From positions 11,438,501 to 11,502,500 of the forward strand of contig NC_058064.1 in assembly GCF_020085105.1 (NCBI RefSeq): a stretch of DNA of 64,000 bases. Reading direction: 5' to 3'. Position 1 is the first letter of the stretch; every line of letters starts with the position of its first letter. The notes under the pieces were generated by a model. That model worked only from the letters and a program-made list of their open reading frames with translations, was not told where the DNA came from and ran no database searches. Made by a program: the position numbers and the translations under genes. This stretch comes from Siniperca chuatsi. Its lineage: Eukaryota; Chordata; Actinopteri; Centrarchiformes; Sinipercidae. Below, piece after piece: positions 54,242 through 63,420 of this stretch.

Positions 54242-57200
54242 ATGAACACAGAAATGCTCAAATCAAGGTAATGGAAAACACTTGATCACACCTTTGACTA
54301 TATTGTAATTCACATTTTACAGTAAGCTACAGTATCATAGCCTTTATAATTTCCGTTATTTGGAGATAATACAAATTCAAGAAAACTGTGTATTCTTGAC
54401 ATTAAACAGTGTTTTAGCAGGTTTGAACAACCAAACGGTCATGAGACTCAATCAATGATAACTGACCCAGTAAACTTCCACACCAGAAAGAAAACAGCTG
54501 TGTGTGTGTGACAGTTTACTTACATGGTGATCCTTGGCAGTGCTGACAGGAGCTTTAATTCTGTCCAGATGTGGCTGAATGGTCTGCATGTCCACCGGGT
54601 GCTCACCTCGACACATCTCAAGAACCAGCTGAATACACACACACACACAAAAATCAAATACATCACATTCAAACGCACATGGGAGAAGTTTGCCTAATTG
54701 CTATTTTGAACACCGGTATTGGCCCAGATTTTCACAATCGGTGCATCCAACGTTGACCCATTCATTCACCACAACCTCCTCCCTCCCTAGCTCTTTATAC
54801 TACGTCACCTGACTTCCTAAAAGCTTTCTGACAGAAAGCCCGGAAGGCAAACTTCTCTCATAACCCATTCGAACAGTCCGGGTTTTTAAACCTTCCGATG
54901 TAACACTGGACTACAGCTAGTGAGGAACTTTGTTTTATCTTTGCTCTCTTTTCTGTGTTACTTGAATTGTAAATTAAATGATGTTTGACTTTTTCTTCAA
55001 ACTTTCTTTGACCTGTTGCTACCCTGCCAACCTAATTTATAGGGGAAGAAATGAAATAAATACAGATATAAGTGAGAGAAAACACTCACATCACAAATCC
55101 AAAACAGCACTGAGGCTACACTGGGGTTGTCTAAACTATATGTAACTGTAACAGTGTATTTAAAATGGTTATCATCTACTCATTAGCTGTTTAAAATTAT
55201 TTACAAATTGACTTTAACTTTTTATTAACAAGAGACAAATACCTAGAATAAGTCTAAGTGTCACCTCAGTATGATTAAACTGTGATTATTACTGACCCTG
55301 GCCCTGAGTCCCAGGATGAGCTGAGCCCTCTGACTGTAGCTCATCAGCTCTGGGACCAGCTCCGTCACCATGGTAACAAACTCCTCCAGCATCCCATAGT
55401 GGTCCACAAGTCCCTGCTGCACTACTTGCCACACTGCGGCTGATAAAAGCTGCAAGGGAGGGGCCAGGAGGCGTAGATAGTGGACTGGAGGATCATTACC
55501 TGAAGTGGGGGAGGGGGAAAAAGTGAGGAAGCAAACAGCAAAAATGACATTAACATTTCACGTAACTGACAATTAAAACAATTTTGATCCAGCCTGTTAT
55601 CTACAGAGAATTGCTGTGCATCAACAGGCAACAGTGAGTGTTTCTAACTACCCACAACCTGATAGAAAACAGGAGCAGGAGTAAACAACCCAAGACAGGT
55701 AACTCAATAACTAGGTTACATGAAACACCAGCACAATCTCTATTGGTTGCATTACAGCTTTATGGTTCATATTTCTTGCCAGAGGTATTTTCCCAATCAG
55801 TTGAGGAAACATGTCAATAGGGTTGTGCAATATAATGATATATACAGTGGGGCAAAAAAGTATTTAGTCAGCCACCAATTGTGCAAGTTCTCCCACTTAA
55901 AAAGATGAGAGAGGCCTGTCATTTTCATCATAGGTACACTTCAACTATGAGAGTCAGAATGGGGGGAAAGAATCCAGGAAATCACATTGTAGGATTTTTA
56001 ATGAATTAACTGGTAAATTCCTTGGTAAAATAAGTATTTGGCCACCTACAAACAAGCAAGATTTCTGGCTCTCACAGACCTGTAACTTCTTCTTTAAGAG
56101 GCTCCTCTGTCCTCCACTCGTTACCTGTATTAATAGAACCTGTTTGAATTTTTGAATTTGAAATCAGTATAAAAGACACCTGTCCACAACTGTCACACTC
56201 CAAACTCCACTATGGCCAAGACCAAAGAGCTGTCAAAGGACACCAGAGACAAAATGGTAGACCTGCACCAGGCTGGGAAGACTGAATCTGCAATAGGTAA
56301 GCAGCTTGGTGTGAAGAAATCAACTGTGGGAGCAAATATTAGAAAATGGAAGACATACAAGACCACTGATAATCTCCCTCGATCTGGGGCGCCACGCAAG
56401 ATCTCACCCCGTAGGTTCAAAATGATCACGAGAACGGTGAGCAAAAATCCCAGAACAACATGGGGGACTCTAGTGAATGACCTGCAGAGAGCTGGGACCA
56501 AAGTAACAAAGGCTACCATCAGTAACACACTACGCCGCCAGGGACTCAAATCCTGCAGTGCCAGACATGTCCCCCTGCTTAAGCCAGTACATGTCCAGGC
56601 CCATCTGAAGTTTGCTAGAGAGCATTTGGATGATCCAGAAGAGGATTGGGAGAATGTCAGATGAAACCAAAATAGAACTTTTTGGTAAATACTCAACTTG
56701 TTGTGTTTGGAGGAGAACGAATGCTGAGTTGCATCCAAAGAACACCATACCTACTGTGAAGCATGGGGGTGGAAACATCATGCTTTGGGGCTGTTTTTCT
56801 GCAAAGGGACCAGGGCGACTGATCCATGTAAAGAAGAGAATGAATGGGGCCATGTATCGTGAGATTTTGAGTGAAAACCTCCTTCCATCAACAAGGGCAT
56901 TGAAGATGAAACGTGGCTGGGTCTTTCAGCATGACAATGATCCCAAACACACTGCCCGGGCAATGAAGGAGTGGCTCTGTAAGAAGCATTTCAAGGTCCT
57001 GGAGTGGCCTAGCCAGTCCCAAGATCTCAACTCCATAGAAAATTTTTGGAGGAAGTTGAAAGTCTGTGTTGCCCAGCGACAGCCCCAAAACATCACTGCT
57101 CTAGAGCTCTGCATGGAGGAATGGGCCAAAATACCAGCAACGGTGTGTGAAGACTTACAGAAAACATTCTGACTCTCATAGTTGAAGTGTACCTATGATG

Positions 57201-58415
57201 AAATTTACAGGCCTCTCATCTTAAGTGGGAGAACTTGCACAATTGGTGGCTGACTAAATACGTTTTTTGCCCCACTGTATATACCATGAGACTATATAAA
57301 CGTATCTATTGTCAACAGATTTTGCCGCATCATTTATAGCTATCCCTTTTAATATCTCTGGTTGTCCTTTGGAGGCAATTTTGCAAATAAATGAGTAGGA
57401 CTGATTTATGGGAAATTGGCAATATTGGATTTTAATATAACTTTTGCATCAGTGGGATGAAGTACTCTTGTCAGGCATAGGTCAGCAAGCAAAAAACGCA
57501 CATCTGATCATCTGGTTATTCTATGTATTAACAATTTAACTCAAACAAGCTACTACAGTAAATGGACCTTGTGGTGAGATTGTTTTGTCAGCTAGTTTCT
57601 CAATTTATTTTCCAGAAATGTACAACATCACAATATATAACAATATCACAGGGCAAAATGACATATTGTAATATATCAATGTGGAAAAACACATCAAAGT
57701 ATTAATTTAGATGGTCATCACCACAGTCTGTCTGGGAGGAGACAGGTTTTCTATCCACTAAAACTGAATTTTGTTGTTTAGACAAGGAAAAATTATCCCA
57801 CGCCCACTTCAGTGACAGTTTATTTAAACTATCGTACAATTTATCAGCACTTCAGCAAGCAATCTGAGTCAACAACATCCACCTGACACTTTGCATGCTG
57901 GCCAAGAGCACAGTATGCATTAGTGAACTTGATTTATAGAGGCAAAGTGCTGGATGAAATAATGCCATGACAGTGCTGCTCTCAGGTGCACTGACAACAG
58001 CATCCATCAAACTCAAAACAAACTCACATTGTTGAATGCTGTACAACCAGTAGCCCATTGAATTACTGACAGTCTGATAGAGGGAGCTGCAGGAAATTAA
58101 AAAATCACTATAATAATGTGATCAATACTAAAAGGAAACTATTCTATCAAATCAATGAGTCCCTGATTGGAAAAAAAAGCCTGCACTTAGGGATGCTGAT
58201 AAGCTCATTGTGGATCGAGTTAGTCCTTTTAGAAACACTGCAGGGACAGTATGCACAATATAAGCAGGTAATTTGCGTTATCTGTGTTAAGGTCACTGTA
58301 AACTCACTGATGACAAAAGAGATCAGGGATCATTATAAAACTGATATCGTGATTTTGTCATTAAGGTACACGCACCTCGACTGCTTCCACTTTCAGCCCC
58401 GCGTTTTATTTCCAT
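40566..58415 (-). CDS. tinf2: TIN2-like shelterin protein fused to seven tandem Myb/SANT-like modules
   Basis: Telomere scaffold: in vertebrates TIN2 bridges TRF1, TRF2 and TPP1 in the nucleus. Exons in transcript order: 58415-58376, 55499-55297, 54628-54524, 54173-54078, 51855-51745, 50838-50715, 50262-49800, 49315-49287, 49169-48923, 48741-48563, 47859-47637, 47541-47393, 46360-46269, 45808-45651, 45562-45417, 44485-44233, 44117-44002, 43903-43672, 43548-43379 (donor uncertain), 43265-43016, 42487-42357, 41817-41574, 41382-41276 and terminal 40573-40566 (stop TGA). The phases join, giving about 1291 codons. Residues 1 to about 226 match the TIN2 TRFH-like domain: [15 protein letters not shown] parallels human [21 protein letters not shown] parallels CMGLKAK, and [16 protein letters not shown] parallels EKLLFEYLCQLEKALP. 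A polar linker (exon 7) contains [11 protein letters not shown], a likely nuclear localisation signal. Seven modules follow. A clear TRF1-binding FxLxP motif is not seen. Alternatively tinf2 and the array could be separate neighbouring genes; the consistent phases and tiny bridging exon 8 argue against that. Confidence 0.75.
40743..41250. repeat. Palindromic teleost MITE-like repeat, second copy
   Basis: It is the same family as 15331-16837 (ATAGTTTGACATTTT...). The arms face each other: GGGAAACAGCTAGCCTGGCTC (about 40918-40938) and GGAGCCAGGCTAGCTGTTTCCC (about 41180-41201). The right end abuts the last intron of the Myb array, 25 bp from the donor of exon 41382-41276. Confidence 0.8.
41276..41817 (-). 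other. tinf2: Module 7: Myb/SANT-like domain plus helix exon
   Basis: Exon 41817-41574 encodes [36 protein letters not shown] and [19 protein letters not shown]. Exon 41382-41276 encodes [14 protein letters not shown] and an acidic tail. It joins the short terminal exon at 40573, where the stop follows within three codons if the first AG is used; later AGs would give slightly different C-termini. Confidence 0.8.
42357..43265 (-). other. tinf2: Module 6: Myb/SANT-like domain plus helix exon
   Basis: Exon 43265-43016 encodes [35 protein letters not shown] and [16 protein letters not shown]. Exon 42487-42357 encodes [16 protein letters not shown] and an acidic tail. Confidence 0.85.
43379..43903 (-). 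other. tinf2: Module 5: Myb/SANT-like domain with a degenerate helix exon
   Basis: Exon 43903-43672 is well conserved ([33 protein letters not shown]). The following exon (from 43548) reads [16 protein letters not shown], keeping only part of the K-F-Y-x-x-L-x-x-I-L pattern. It lacks the usual G|GTA donor; a weaker donor that restores phase 1 is at 43378. The exon end at 43379 is therefore a best guess. Confidence 0.65.
44002..44485 (-). other. tinf2: Module 4: Myb/SANT-like domain plus helix exon
   Basis: Exon 44485-44233 encodes [19 protein letters not shown] and [18 protein letters not shown]. The third helix has WKVKSLRNN where the other modules have xRIKRLKxx, so base recognition may differ. 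Exon 44117-44002 encodes [14 protein letters not shown] and an acidic tail. Confidence 0.85.
44490..45270. other. Intron between modules 3 and 4
   Basis: AT-rich sequence without splice-supported exons or recognisable repeats. Confidence 0.5.
45417..46360 (-). other. tinf2: Module 3: Myb/SANT-like domain interrupted by an extra intron
   Basis: The Myb/SANT-like domain is split between exons 46360-46269 ([20 protein letters not shown], phase 0 out) and 45808-45651 ([15 protein letters not shown] to [18 protein letters not shown]). The break falls between helices 1 and 2. The helix exon 45562-45417 encodes [14 protein letters not shown]. No other module has this intron, so it was probably gained here. 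Outer phases are still 1 and 1. Confidence 0.85.
46370..47270. other. Intron between modules 2 and 3, with (TA)n
   Basis: AT-rich intron containing a TA run at about 47194-47236. There is no supported exon. Confidence 0.6.
47393..47859 (-). other. tinf2: Module 2: Myb/SANT-like domain plus helix exon
   Basis: Exon 47859-47637 encodes [17 protein letters not shown] and [18 protein letters not shown]. Exon 47541-47393 encodes [14 protein letters not shown] and an acidic tail. The phases match module 1. Confidence 0.85.
48300..48410. repeat. Teleost interspersed repeat fragment
   Basis: CAACAATTAGTTGATTAATCAA followed by AAACAAGCAATCATGAATACATAACC matches the repeat at about 13013-13290 in the same order. 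Confidence 0.6.
48563..49169 (-). other. tinf2: Module 1: Myb/SANT-like domain plus helix exon
   Basis: Exon 49169-48923 encodes [33 protein letters not shown] and [19 protein letters not shown], the Myb/SANT-like (Myb_DNA-bind_4, trihelix) pattern with the expected tryptophans and a basic third helix. Exon 48741-48563 encodes [14 protein letters not shown] followed by an acidic tail. Phases are 1-2-1. Confidence 0.85.
49800..50262 (-). other. tinf2: Exon 7: disordered linker between the TIN2 domain and the module array
   Basis: 463 nt, phase 1 in and 2 out, about 154 residues rich in Ser, Thr, Pro and Asp. It holds [12 protein letters not shown], which resembles a SUMO-interacting motif (IDLT), and [11 protein letters not shown], a basic nuclear-localisation-like cluster. 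[16 protein letters not shown] occupies the position where mammalian TIN2 has FNLAPLGRR, but the key F-x-L-x-P spacing is lost. Confidence 0.6.
50850..51740. other. Intron between exons 5 and 6 of tinf2
   Basis: No supported exon. It contains a short ATT trinucleotide run at about 51657-51692 near exon 5. A plus-strand open frame near 50994-51281 has no splice or homology support. Confidence 0.5.
52224..53772 (+). mobile_element. Tc1-like DNA transposon, nearly complete, in tinf2 intron 4
   Basis: Inverted ends CAGCAGGTAAAATAA at 52224 and TTATTTTACCTGCTG ending at 53772 are flanked by TA on both sides (52222-52223 and 53773-53774), the Tc1/mariner target duplication. The ends continue as an imperfect inverted repeat through ATTGAACAC and TCACCATT. 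It is 1549 bp long and oriented opposite to tinf2. Confidence 0.9.
52590..53730 (+). pseudogene. Tc1-like DD34E transposase, frameshifted near the N-terminus
   Basis: Cut-and-paste transposase. The ATG at 52590 opens [16 protein letters not shown], but the frame breaks around 52650-52660, inside the paired-type helix-turn-helix. A few bases appear to be missing between ACTGAT and TGGTTAC. The downstream frame continues with [19 protein letters not shown], the GRPR-like hinge RPRPGAPRK, and all three catalytic acidic residues ([30 protein letters not shown]; 34 residues between the second D and the E). The usual stop after NKGFCTKY appears lost, so the frame reads into the terminal repeat and stops at 53730. 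This lesion pattern suggests a fairly recent insertion. Confidence 0.88.
54179..54240. repeat. (AC)n microsatellite immediately upstream of tinf2 exon 4
   Basis: About 30 uninterrupted units. On the transcribed strand this is (TG)n ending a few nt before the AACAG acceptor of exon 4 (exon start 54173), so it takes the place of a normal polypyrimidine tract. Confidence 0.95.
55845..57277 (+). mobile_element. Second Tc1-like DNA transposon, in tinf2 intron 1
   Basis: Inverted ends of about 115 bp (55845-55962 and 57164-57277) begin CAGTGGGGCAAAAAA and are flanked by TA on both sides. It belongs to a different Tc1 subfamily from the copy at 52224-53772, as shown by different ends and transposase. 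It is 1433 bp long and oriented opposite to tinf2. Confidence 0.92.
56212..57172 (+). pseudogene. Tc1-like DD34E transposase with one short deletion
   Basis: The frame opens with [16 protein letters not shown] and a helix-turn-helix ([13 protein letters not shown]), then the hinge [11 protein letters not shown]. It breaks at about 56658, where the codons between ENV and the first catalytic Asp are missing (apparent 8-bp loss). The second frame carries [19 protein letters not shown] and [10 protein letters not shown], again with 34 residues between the second D and the E. The P-to-S and P-to-Q changes in the last motif are further decay. It ends with KTF and TGA at the start of the right terminal repeat. 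Confidence 0.88.
57290..58375. other. tinf2 intron 1, proximal part
   Basis: AT-rich sequence flanking the Tc1 insertion. Short degraded repeat sequence (CACAATATATAACAATATCAC) lies near 57630. I see no supported exon. Confidence 0.5.
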
Positions 58416-58800
58416 TTAGCAGCTGACAGGAAAAGAAAAACGACCAGATGTTCCCCTCGGTTTGTAGCGATCAGGAAAAAAAAAGATAAAGCCTAATAAT
58501 TAAATTCTGCTAATTTCTGACCGATAAAACATCCATCAGCGATTGCCAACCCACAAAATGCGAGCGCAGTTTTGAGGACGCATTGATAGGCTCTTGTTTT
58601 TATTCTCGCATTGGCGAGGAGAGACAGAACAAAGGTTTCTGGTCCCATCCGCCTCAGTCCAGATCACGGCAAGCCCTCTTTCCTGGTTGGCTGACGAAGA
58701 CCGGATCAACCAGGCAGTTCGGATTTCACAACACTAGTTGGCGCCATTGGCTTTCCATTAAGCAAAGGTCTGACCAGTTGTGAGGATAGGTGTGTATGTT
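58416..58800 (-). promoter_or_regulatory. Putative 5'UTR and promoter of tinf2
   Basis: Sequence upstream of the exon 1 ATG (58415), locally richer in CpG (58560-58740). No TATA box or defined start site can be assigned from sequence. Confidence 0.3.
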
Positions 58801-60940
58801 TGCGTTTATGTTTAAAAATACTGCATTACAAATAAAGGTCCTGCATTCAAAATTTGATTCAAAATACTCTTAAAATATCAAAAGTAAAAGTACTTGTTAT
58901 AGAGAATGACCCCTTTCAAACAACACACAAAAATATATATATAATTGGATTATTATTGCTGATTCATTCATGTTGTAGCTGGAGGAGGTAGAGCCTTTAA
59001 CTCCTTTTTATATTGCCGTATAGCATCATCTTAATCATCCGCTCCATGTATATCCGTTCAATATTTATTTCTTTGCACTGTTTTATAGTATTGCCAATGA
59101 AGCTGATTCTGATTCTCATATTCAATCGATAAGAATGCGTCATGTTTTATAGATTGATCGTATGTATATGTGGAAAATCTTAATCTGCAATGTAACTAGA
59201 AACTAGAGTTGTCAGATAAATGTAATGACGTAAAAGTATAAAAAAGCATAAAATCAAAAAGTAATAGTAGTTCTTTACTTGGGTAAATGTACTTAATTAC
59301 TTTCCACCACTAAATGTATATATCCCTTTGTTTATGTGCATGTATGTGTGTATGAATCTATAAGTTTGTTGTATGTATCTTATATTATGTTCTTATAATG
59401 ATCTTAGTGTTTTGCATACTTGGTTGGTGCAAACTACTGTCTTTGACTTTGAGCCTAACAAACCTTTCTGTCTTTCTTTTATTTATTTCTTTTATTAAAC
59501 AAGCGATTATTGGTGGGGACAACTCAACACCATCTTAACCTCCCTTAAATCTGTACCCCATGCTTTCTTTTTTCGCTTCACAGCAGGGTGACAGGTCATA
59601 GATTAGTTATTTGCCTCCCTTTTATTCATTAATTTTTTTACCTTGCACTTGTTACTTCTTTTAGACAAAACCCTGTATCCTAAACTGCTTAATCAACATT
59701 TGTTTTGCATGTTCTTATTCACATGTAACAAATCATATAATCTCAATAATCTGAGAAATAACTGATATGTTATGGTGTGTACGGATTACTTTTTGACCCT
59801 GGAGCTGCAATTTTGAACTTTTCACCTCTCTCACTAATGCGCTAAGAATATGTGAGTGTAAAAGAGTGGACCAAAATCTGATAAAACACATCTGCAGGAT
59901 CAACTGGGACACTGATGAGAGCCCCCTTTCCATTAGTGAGGTCCATCAAAGCATTCCTGCTTGGCCCTGTCTGCAGACATTTGTCATGAGTTTGAGCAGA
60001 AATGCTGATGTTTATTACAGCAGTAATAAGTAGCATAAACAAGAAGTCACTGAATGGTTTGATGAGTATTAAAATGATGTGAGTCAAATGCTATGGCCTT
60101 CACAGTCACCAGATCTCAACCCAGTTGAACAAAGATTGGAGATTTTGGATGGAGGTGTTGGAGAGAGTGCTCTACATCACCATCAAAAACACAAAATGAG
60201 GGAATATCTTTTTGGCAGAATGGTGTTTAATCCCTTCAGCAGAGATTTGTAGAATATATGACAAGGAGCACTGAAGCAGTTCTGCAGATCCTTTATGTCC
60301 TGTGTTCAAAATTTAACTTAAGTAAAAGTACAGAAGTATAAACAGCAAAACACACTTAAAGTATCAAACATAAAAGTACTGGTTATGCAGAATGGCCCTT
60401 TTCAAAGTGAAAATAAATATTTTTATTTGACATAAAATCCAGACCATTTATTTTTAGAAGAATATGTAATTTCTTTGAAGATATATTATCAAGTGTTCCT
60501 CAGCACCTGTCAGGAGTCATCTCGCTTTCTGACAAGACACTGCATGTTTTTCCTTTGTCACCCATCTGTGTGTGTATATATATACATATATATGTACAAA
60601 TATAAAAGGTTATGTATGACAAAAATGTAAGTAACTACTTGCCAGGCAATCCCTTGCTCTTCATTCTCCTCAAGTCAGCAAAACGAGACTTTTGATGAGC
60701 TCACTAAATTGGCCTCTTATTTTGAAAACAGGCAACCGGAAGTGCTAGCTAACGACTCATTTCGTTTTTCCCTAAAACGTTAGTTAAGCTACACTATCAT
60801 CAAAGCATTTGAGAGGAATGTATAGACAGTCTTATGGTATAAAACGTACAAGTTGACTGACAGGCTCTCAACTCTGCTCTGCTAAATAGGGCTAACTGGC
60901 GGCAACGGTTAGCAAAGCTAAGCTAGCTAACGCGCTCCTG
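58800..60940. other. Intergenic repeats
   Basis: Contains a teleost repeat with TAAAAGTACTTGTTA and CTTACTTT-type motifs (58810-59310), a second copy at 60300-60420, a Tc1-like remnant (60095-60290) and a short TA/CATA run near 60575. No supported exon. Confidence 0.55.
60095..60290 (+). mobile_element. 3' remnant of a Tc1/mariner-like transposon
   Basis: GGCCTTCACAGTCACCAGATCTCAACCC-type sequence with GTTGAACAAAGATTGGAGATTTTGG is the tail of a Tc1-type transposase gene, degraded. It is related to 30232-30440. Confidence 0.55.
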
Positions 60941-60942
60941 AA

Positions 60943-60958
60943 ATGGCAAAAAGTCCAG
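60943..60958 (+). other. Possible first coding exon of a rightward gene
   Basis: ATGGCAAAAAGTCCAG follows a fair Kozak context (TGAAATGG) and is followed by GTCTGT, a possible donor (phase 1). Nothing downstream in the window clearly continues it in phase, so this is only a weak candidate. Confidence 0.12.
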
Positions 60959-61840
60959 GTCTGTATCTATACCGGGTATGCTTGTAACTAATTATTTCAG
61001 AGATATTTTACATTTAGTAACGTTAAACGGTTCTTAGTCGTTCTACTTGGCCGTAGTAGAGCTCAATTTGCTCGAAATGTACCGAGGAGTTTGGGTTGTT
61101 GTACTAGAGCGGCCCCCCTCGAACGAACAACGCCCCCTGTTAGCAAGGAAAATTCAGGATTTGCAACCAACATATTAGGTTCATTACCGCCACCTTCCGC
61201 TTCGGAGTGTGGACATGATGTTCCTGCAATAGCGGAGGCTGCAGTTTCAGGACCGCATTTCTAGGACCGCATTTCTAGGACCCTAGGTTTTCGTGACACT
61301 GCCGCCCAAGGACCGCATTTCTAGGACACATCCACACACGTGGACGACAGTCAAAGTGTGAGTACTAAATGTGAATCAAATTGTATTTGTTTAACGTTAA
61401 AAACAATTCTGATGGGAATTTGCCAGCAAAGTTAACGTTAGCTAGCCGAAGTGTGAGTAAGTTAGCTAACTATGATAGTCACTAAAAACAACGATCTGTT
61501 AGCTATGTTAACTATGCTGACTGCCTGTTTACCCCACAATATGTGTTATCAGCTAGTCTCTTCATTTTGACATTGTTTTGTACTGTTGGATGAGGCATTT
61601 GGCATTTTTAATAGTCAGTTATTATGTAGGCCTATTCTGCAGGCCCACTGTACACCACGAGTCTGTCATGTACTGTTCGGCCTATATGAAGTGATTTCAT
61701 GGACACAGATTAAGCTCAATTCAGGACAGAAGATTCAAAATGTCTTTTGGTCCAGTACTAGGTTTAGGCCTAATTTATGTCTGTCAAATTATCTCAAAAT
61801 GTTCAATTTGACCAATTAGGCTCTCTCTTTTTTAAGATGC

Positions 61841-62660
61841 ATGTAACAATCCAAGAAGGGAGCTCCTTGCCCGAATTGAAAAGATGCACCACATGCTGCA
61901 AGGACTATCACTGCCCGTTCTGTAGCTCAACTTTGTTCCACCCAACAAAGCTGAGCAAGGTCAGAACCCATTTAGAGAGCCATTTCAACCGTGCAGTTCT
62001 CCATGAAGGTAAAGTGTACAAACATTATCTCGGGAAATGAAAATGAGTTATAGTGAATCTATGCATTAAAAGCAGCCTGAATGTTATGATCAATTCCATT
62101 TGAGCAATGAATCAAAACAAATACCTCTCTGATTTGTTTGTGGTGACCAGATACTTGATTCAGATTTTAGGTATTCATAATTTGCACTTTTAAATAATAT
62201 GAAAACTAAATAATACTACAATTCTATGTTCTTATGTTTTAGGGTATACCATTCACAGATGTGGGTTAGATTGCCGACCACAATGGCATTACCACTGTAT
62301 CCACTGCCAGTCAATGCTGTCACGTAAACCGGACTTCATTAAACACCTGTCTTTGTGCAAGGAGAAGCACCCTGCCATAACCCCCTCCATCCATGGATGG
62401 AGCGATGTGGAGGGTTGGATGGATGTGGTGGAGGGATGGAGGAGTGGAGGTGTGGATGGAAGGATGCAGAGGTGGATGTGGGTGCGGGATGGAGGTCTTG
62501 TTGGGGTGGATGTGAATGGAGGGATGTAGAGGTGGCTGTTGTGGAGAGGAAGGATGAAGGTGTGGATGGGGTGGATGGGGTGGAAGGAAGGATGAAGATG
62601 TGGATGGAGCGATGCAGTGGTGGAGGGGTAGACATTAAGACAGATTATAAAGAAAATTGA
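61841..62660 (+). CDS. Cys/His zinc-finger protein, two exons, transposon-associated
   Basis: Exon 1 (61841-62008, donor GTAAAG) opens MHVTIQEGSSLPELKRC and contains CTTCCKDYHCPFCSS followed by a His-x3-His pair (RTHLESHFNRA). Exon 2 starts after the TTTTAG acceptor at about 62242 in matching phase and contains RCGLDCRPQWHYHCIHC followed by FIKHLSLC. The pattern is a run of C-x2-C and C-x-H zinc-binding pairs. I have seen related cysteine-rich modules in uncharacterised teleost proteins, but cannot name a family. The open frame of exon 2 runs on into a GGATGGA-rich minisatellite (about 62390-62620). The true end is uncertain: stop TGA at 62658 in one frame, or TAG at 62527 in the frame of the fingers. 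Confidence 0.5.
62390..62625. repeat. GGATGGAGG-type minisatellite
   Basis: Imperfect tandem units of GGATG/GGAGG/TGTGGATGG, strongly purine-skewed on the plus strand. Open frames across it on both strands are repeat translations. Confidence 0.8.
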
Positions 62661-63179
62661 TGGGTGTTGTATTGTCCTTGTTGAATCTGTTTAATTTATT
62701 ATTGCTTGTTATTGTTTATTATTGTATTAAAAAATACAGTATATATACTGTGTGTGTGTGTGATAGCATATGAGTCCATTTTTATTTTACGTGATAATGA
62801 GCTAATTATGCTAATTACACAAATTGCCCAACATGCAATTCTAAGCAACCAAGTTGAATTAACTATAAGTACTTGGACAAGTAGCGTTTGCCTTGGTTGC
62901 ACTTTTGCGGTCATCCACTTCACTAGGTGGCGCTGTTGCGAAAAACTAGGGTCCTAGCAATGCAGTCATGAACCTCTATTGCAGGAACATAGTATCTGGA
63001 GTGGACTGGGAACTAAGTGCTACCCATTAATCCTGCCTGTCTAATAAAATCAAAGAAAATTATAAAGCACACACTACTTGACAAGTTAATTATCTTTGTA
63101 TTATATTCATTGTCTTCATAATAAAATTCCAGCTGTCCATCATACTTAAATTATTACAGCCTGAAAGAACAATTAATCT

Positions 63180-63420
63180 GTTTGAAAGTTCTTGTATGTG
63201 GACAAAAACTTAATATGCAACCATTTTGATAATTATTTAAGTCCTTTATCGAATAAAAACACCAAACATTCTCTGGTTCCAGCTTCTTAGATGTGATGAT
63301 TTGCTGCTTCTCTCCATTTGATATCATTGTAAATGTAATATCTTTAGGTTTTGGACTGTTGGGTTGACAAAAGAAATAATCCGAAGGCTCTAGAAAATTG
63401 AGAAAATAATGGTCAGAGTA
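63180..63420 (-). repeat. Teleost interspersed repeat, minus orientation
   Basis: The reverse complement reads CCAAAACCTAAAGATATTAC, AGAAGCTGGAACCAGAGAATG and GACTTAAATAATTATC, the same order as the repeat near 13013-13740 and 28795-29030. Confidence 0.6.

Larger units (their letters stand above)
50715..58415 (-). other. tinf2: TIN2 TRFH-like domain, exons 1-6
   Basis: Exon 1 (58415-58376) encodes [13 protein letters not shown]. Exon 2 carries the WQVV helix and the [13 protein letters not shown] helix, exon 3 [15 protein letters not shown], and exon 4 [21 protein letters not shown]. Exon 5 carries [20 protein letters not shown], matching human EQEYGEPFLAAMEKLLFEY, and exon 6 [20 protein letters not shown]. 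In human TIN2 this domain binds TPP1 and TRF2. Identity was judged from remembered human TIN2 sequence; order and spacing of matched blocks are the same. Confidence 0.85.
61215..62993 (+). mobile_element. DNA-transposon-like element carrying a zinc-finger coding region
   Basis: The left end ATGTTCCTGCAATAGCGG (about 61218) is matched in inverted orientation by CTCTATTGCAGGAACAT at about 62975-62991. Further in, the left CTAGGACCCTAGGTTTT matches AAAACTAGGGTCCTAG on the right in inverted form. The left end also has three copies of GGACCGCATTTCTAGGA (61251-61326). Between these ends lie the two zinc-finger exons and a GGATG-type minisatellite. The superfamily is unknown to me. Confidence 0.5.

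Noticed and set aside
62339..62660. Ser/Pro/His-rich and Gly/Trp-rich open frames on both strands
   Set aside because: They come from the GGATG minisatellite, and both strands stay open because the repeat lacks stops.
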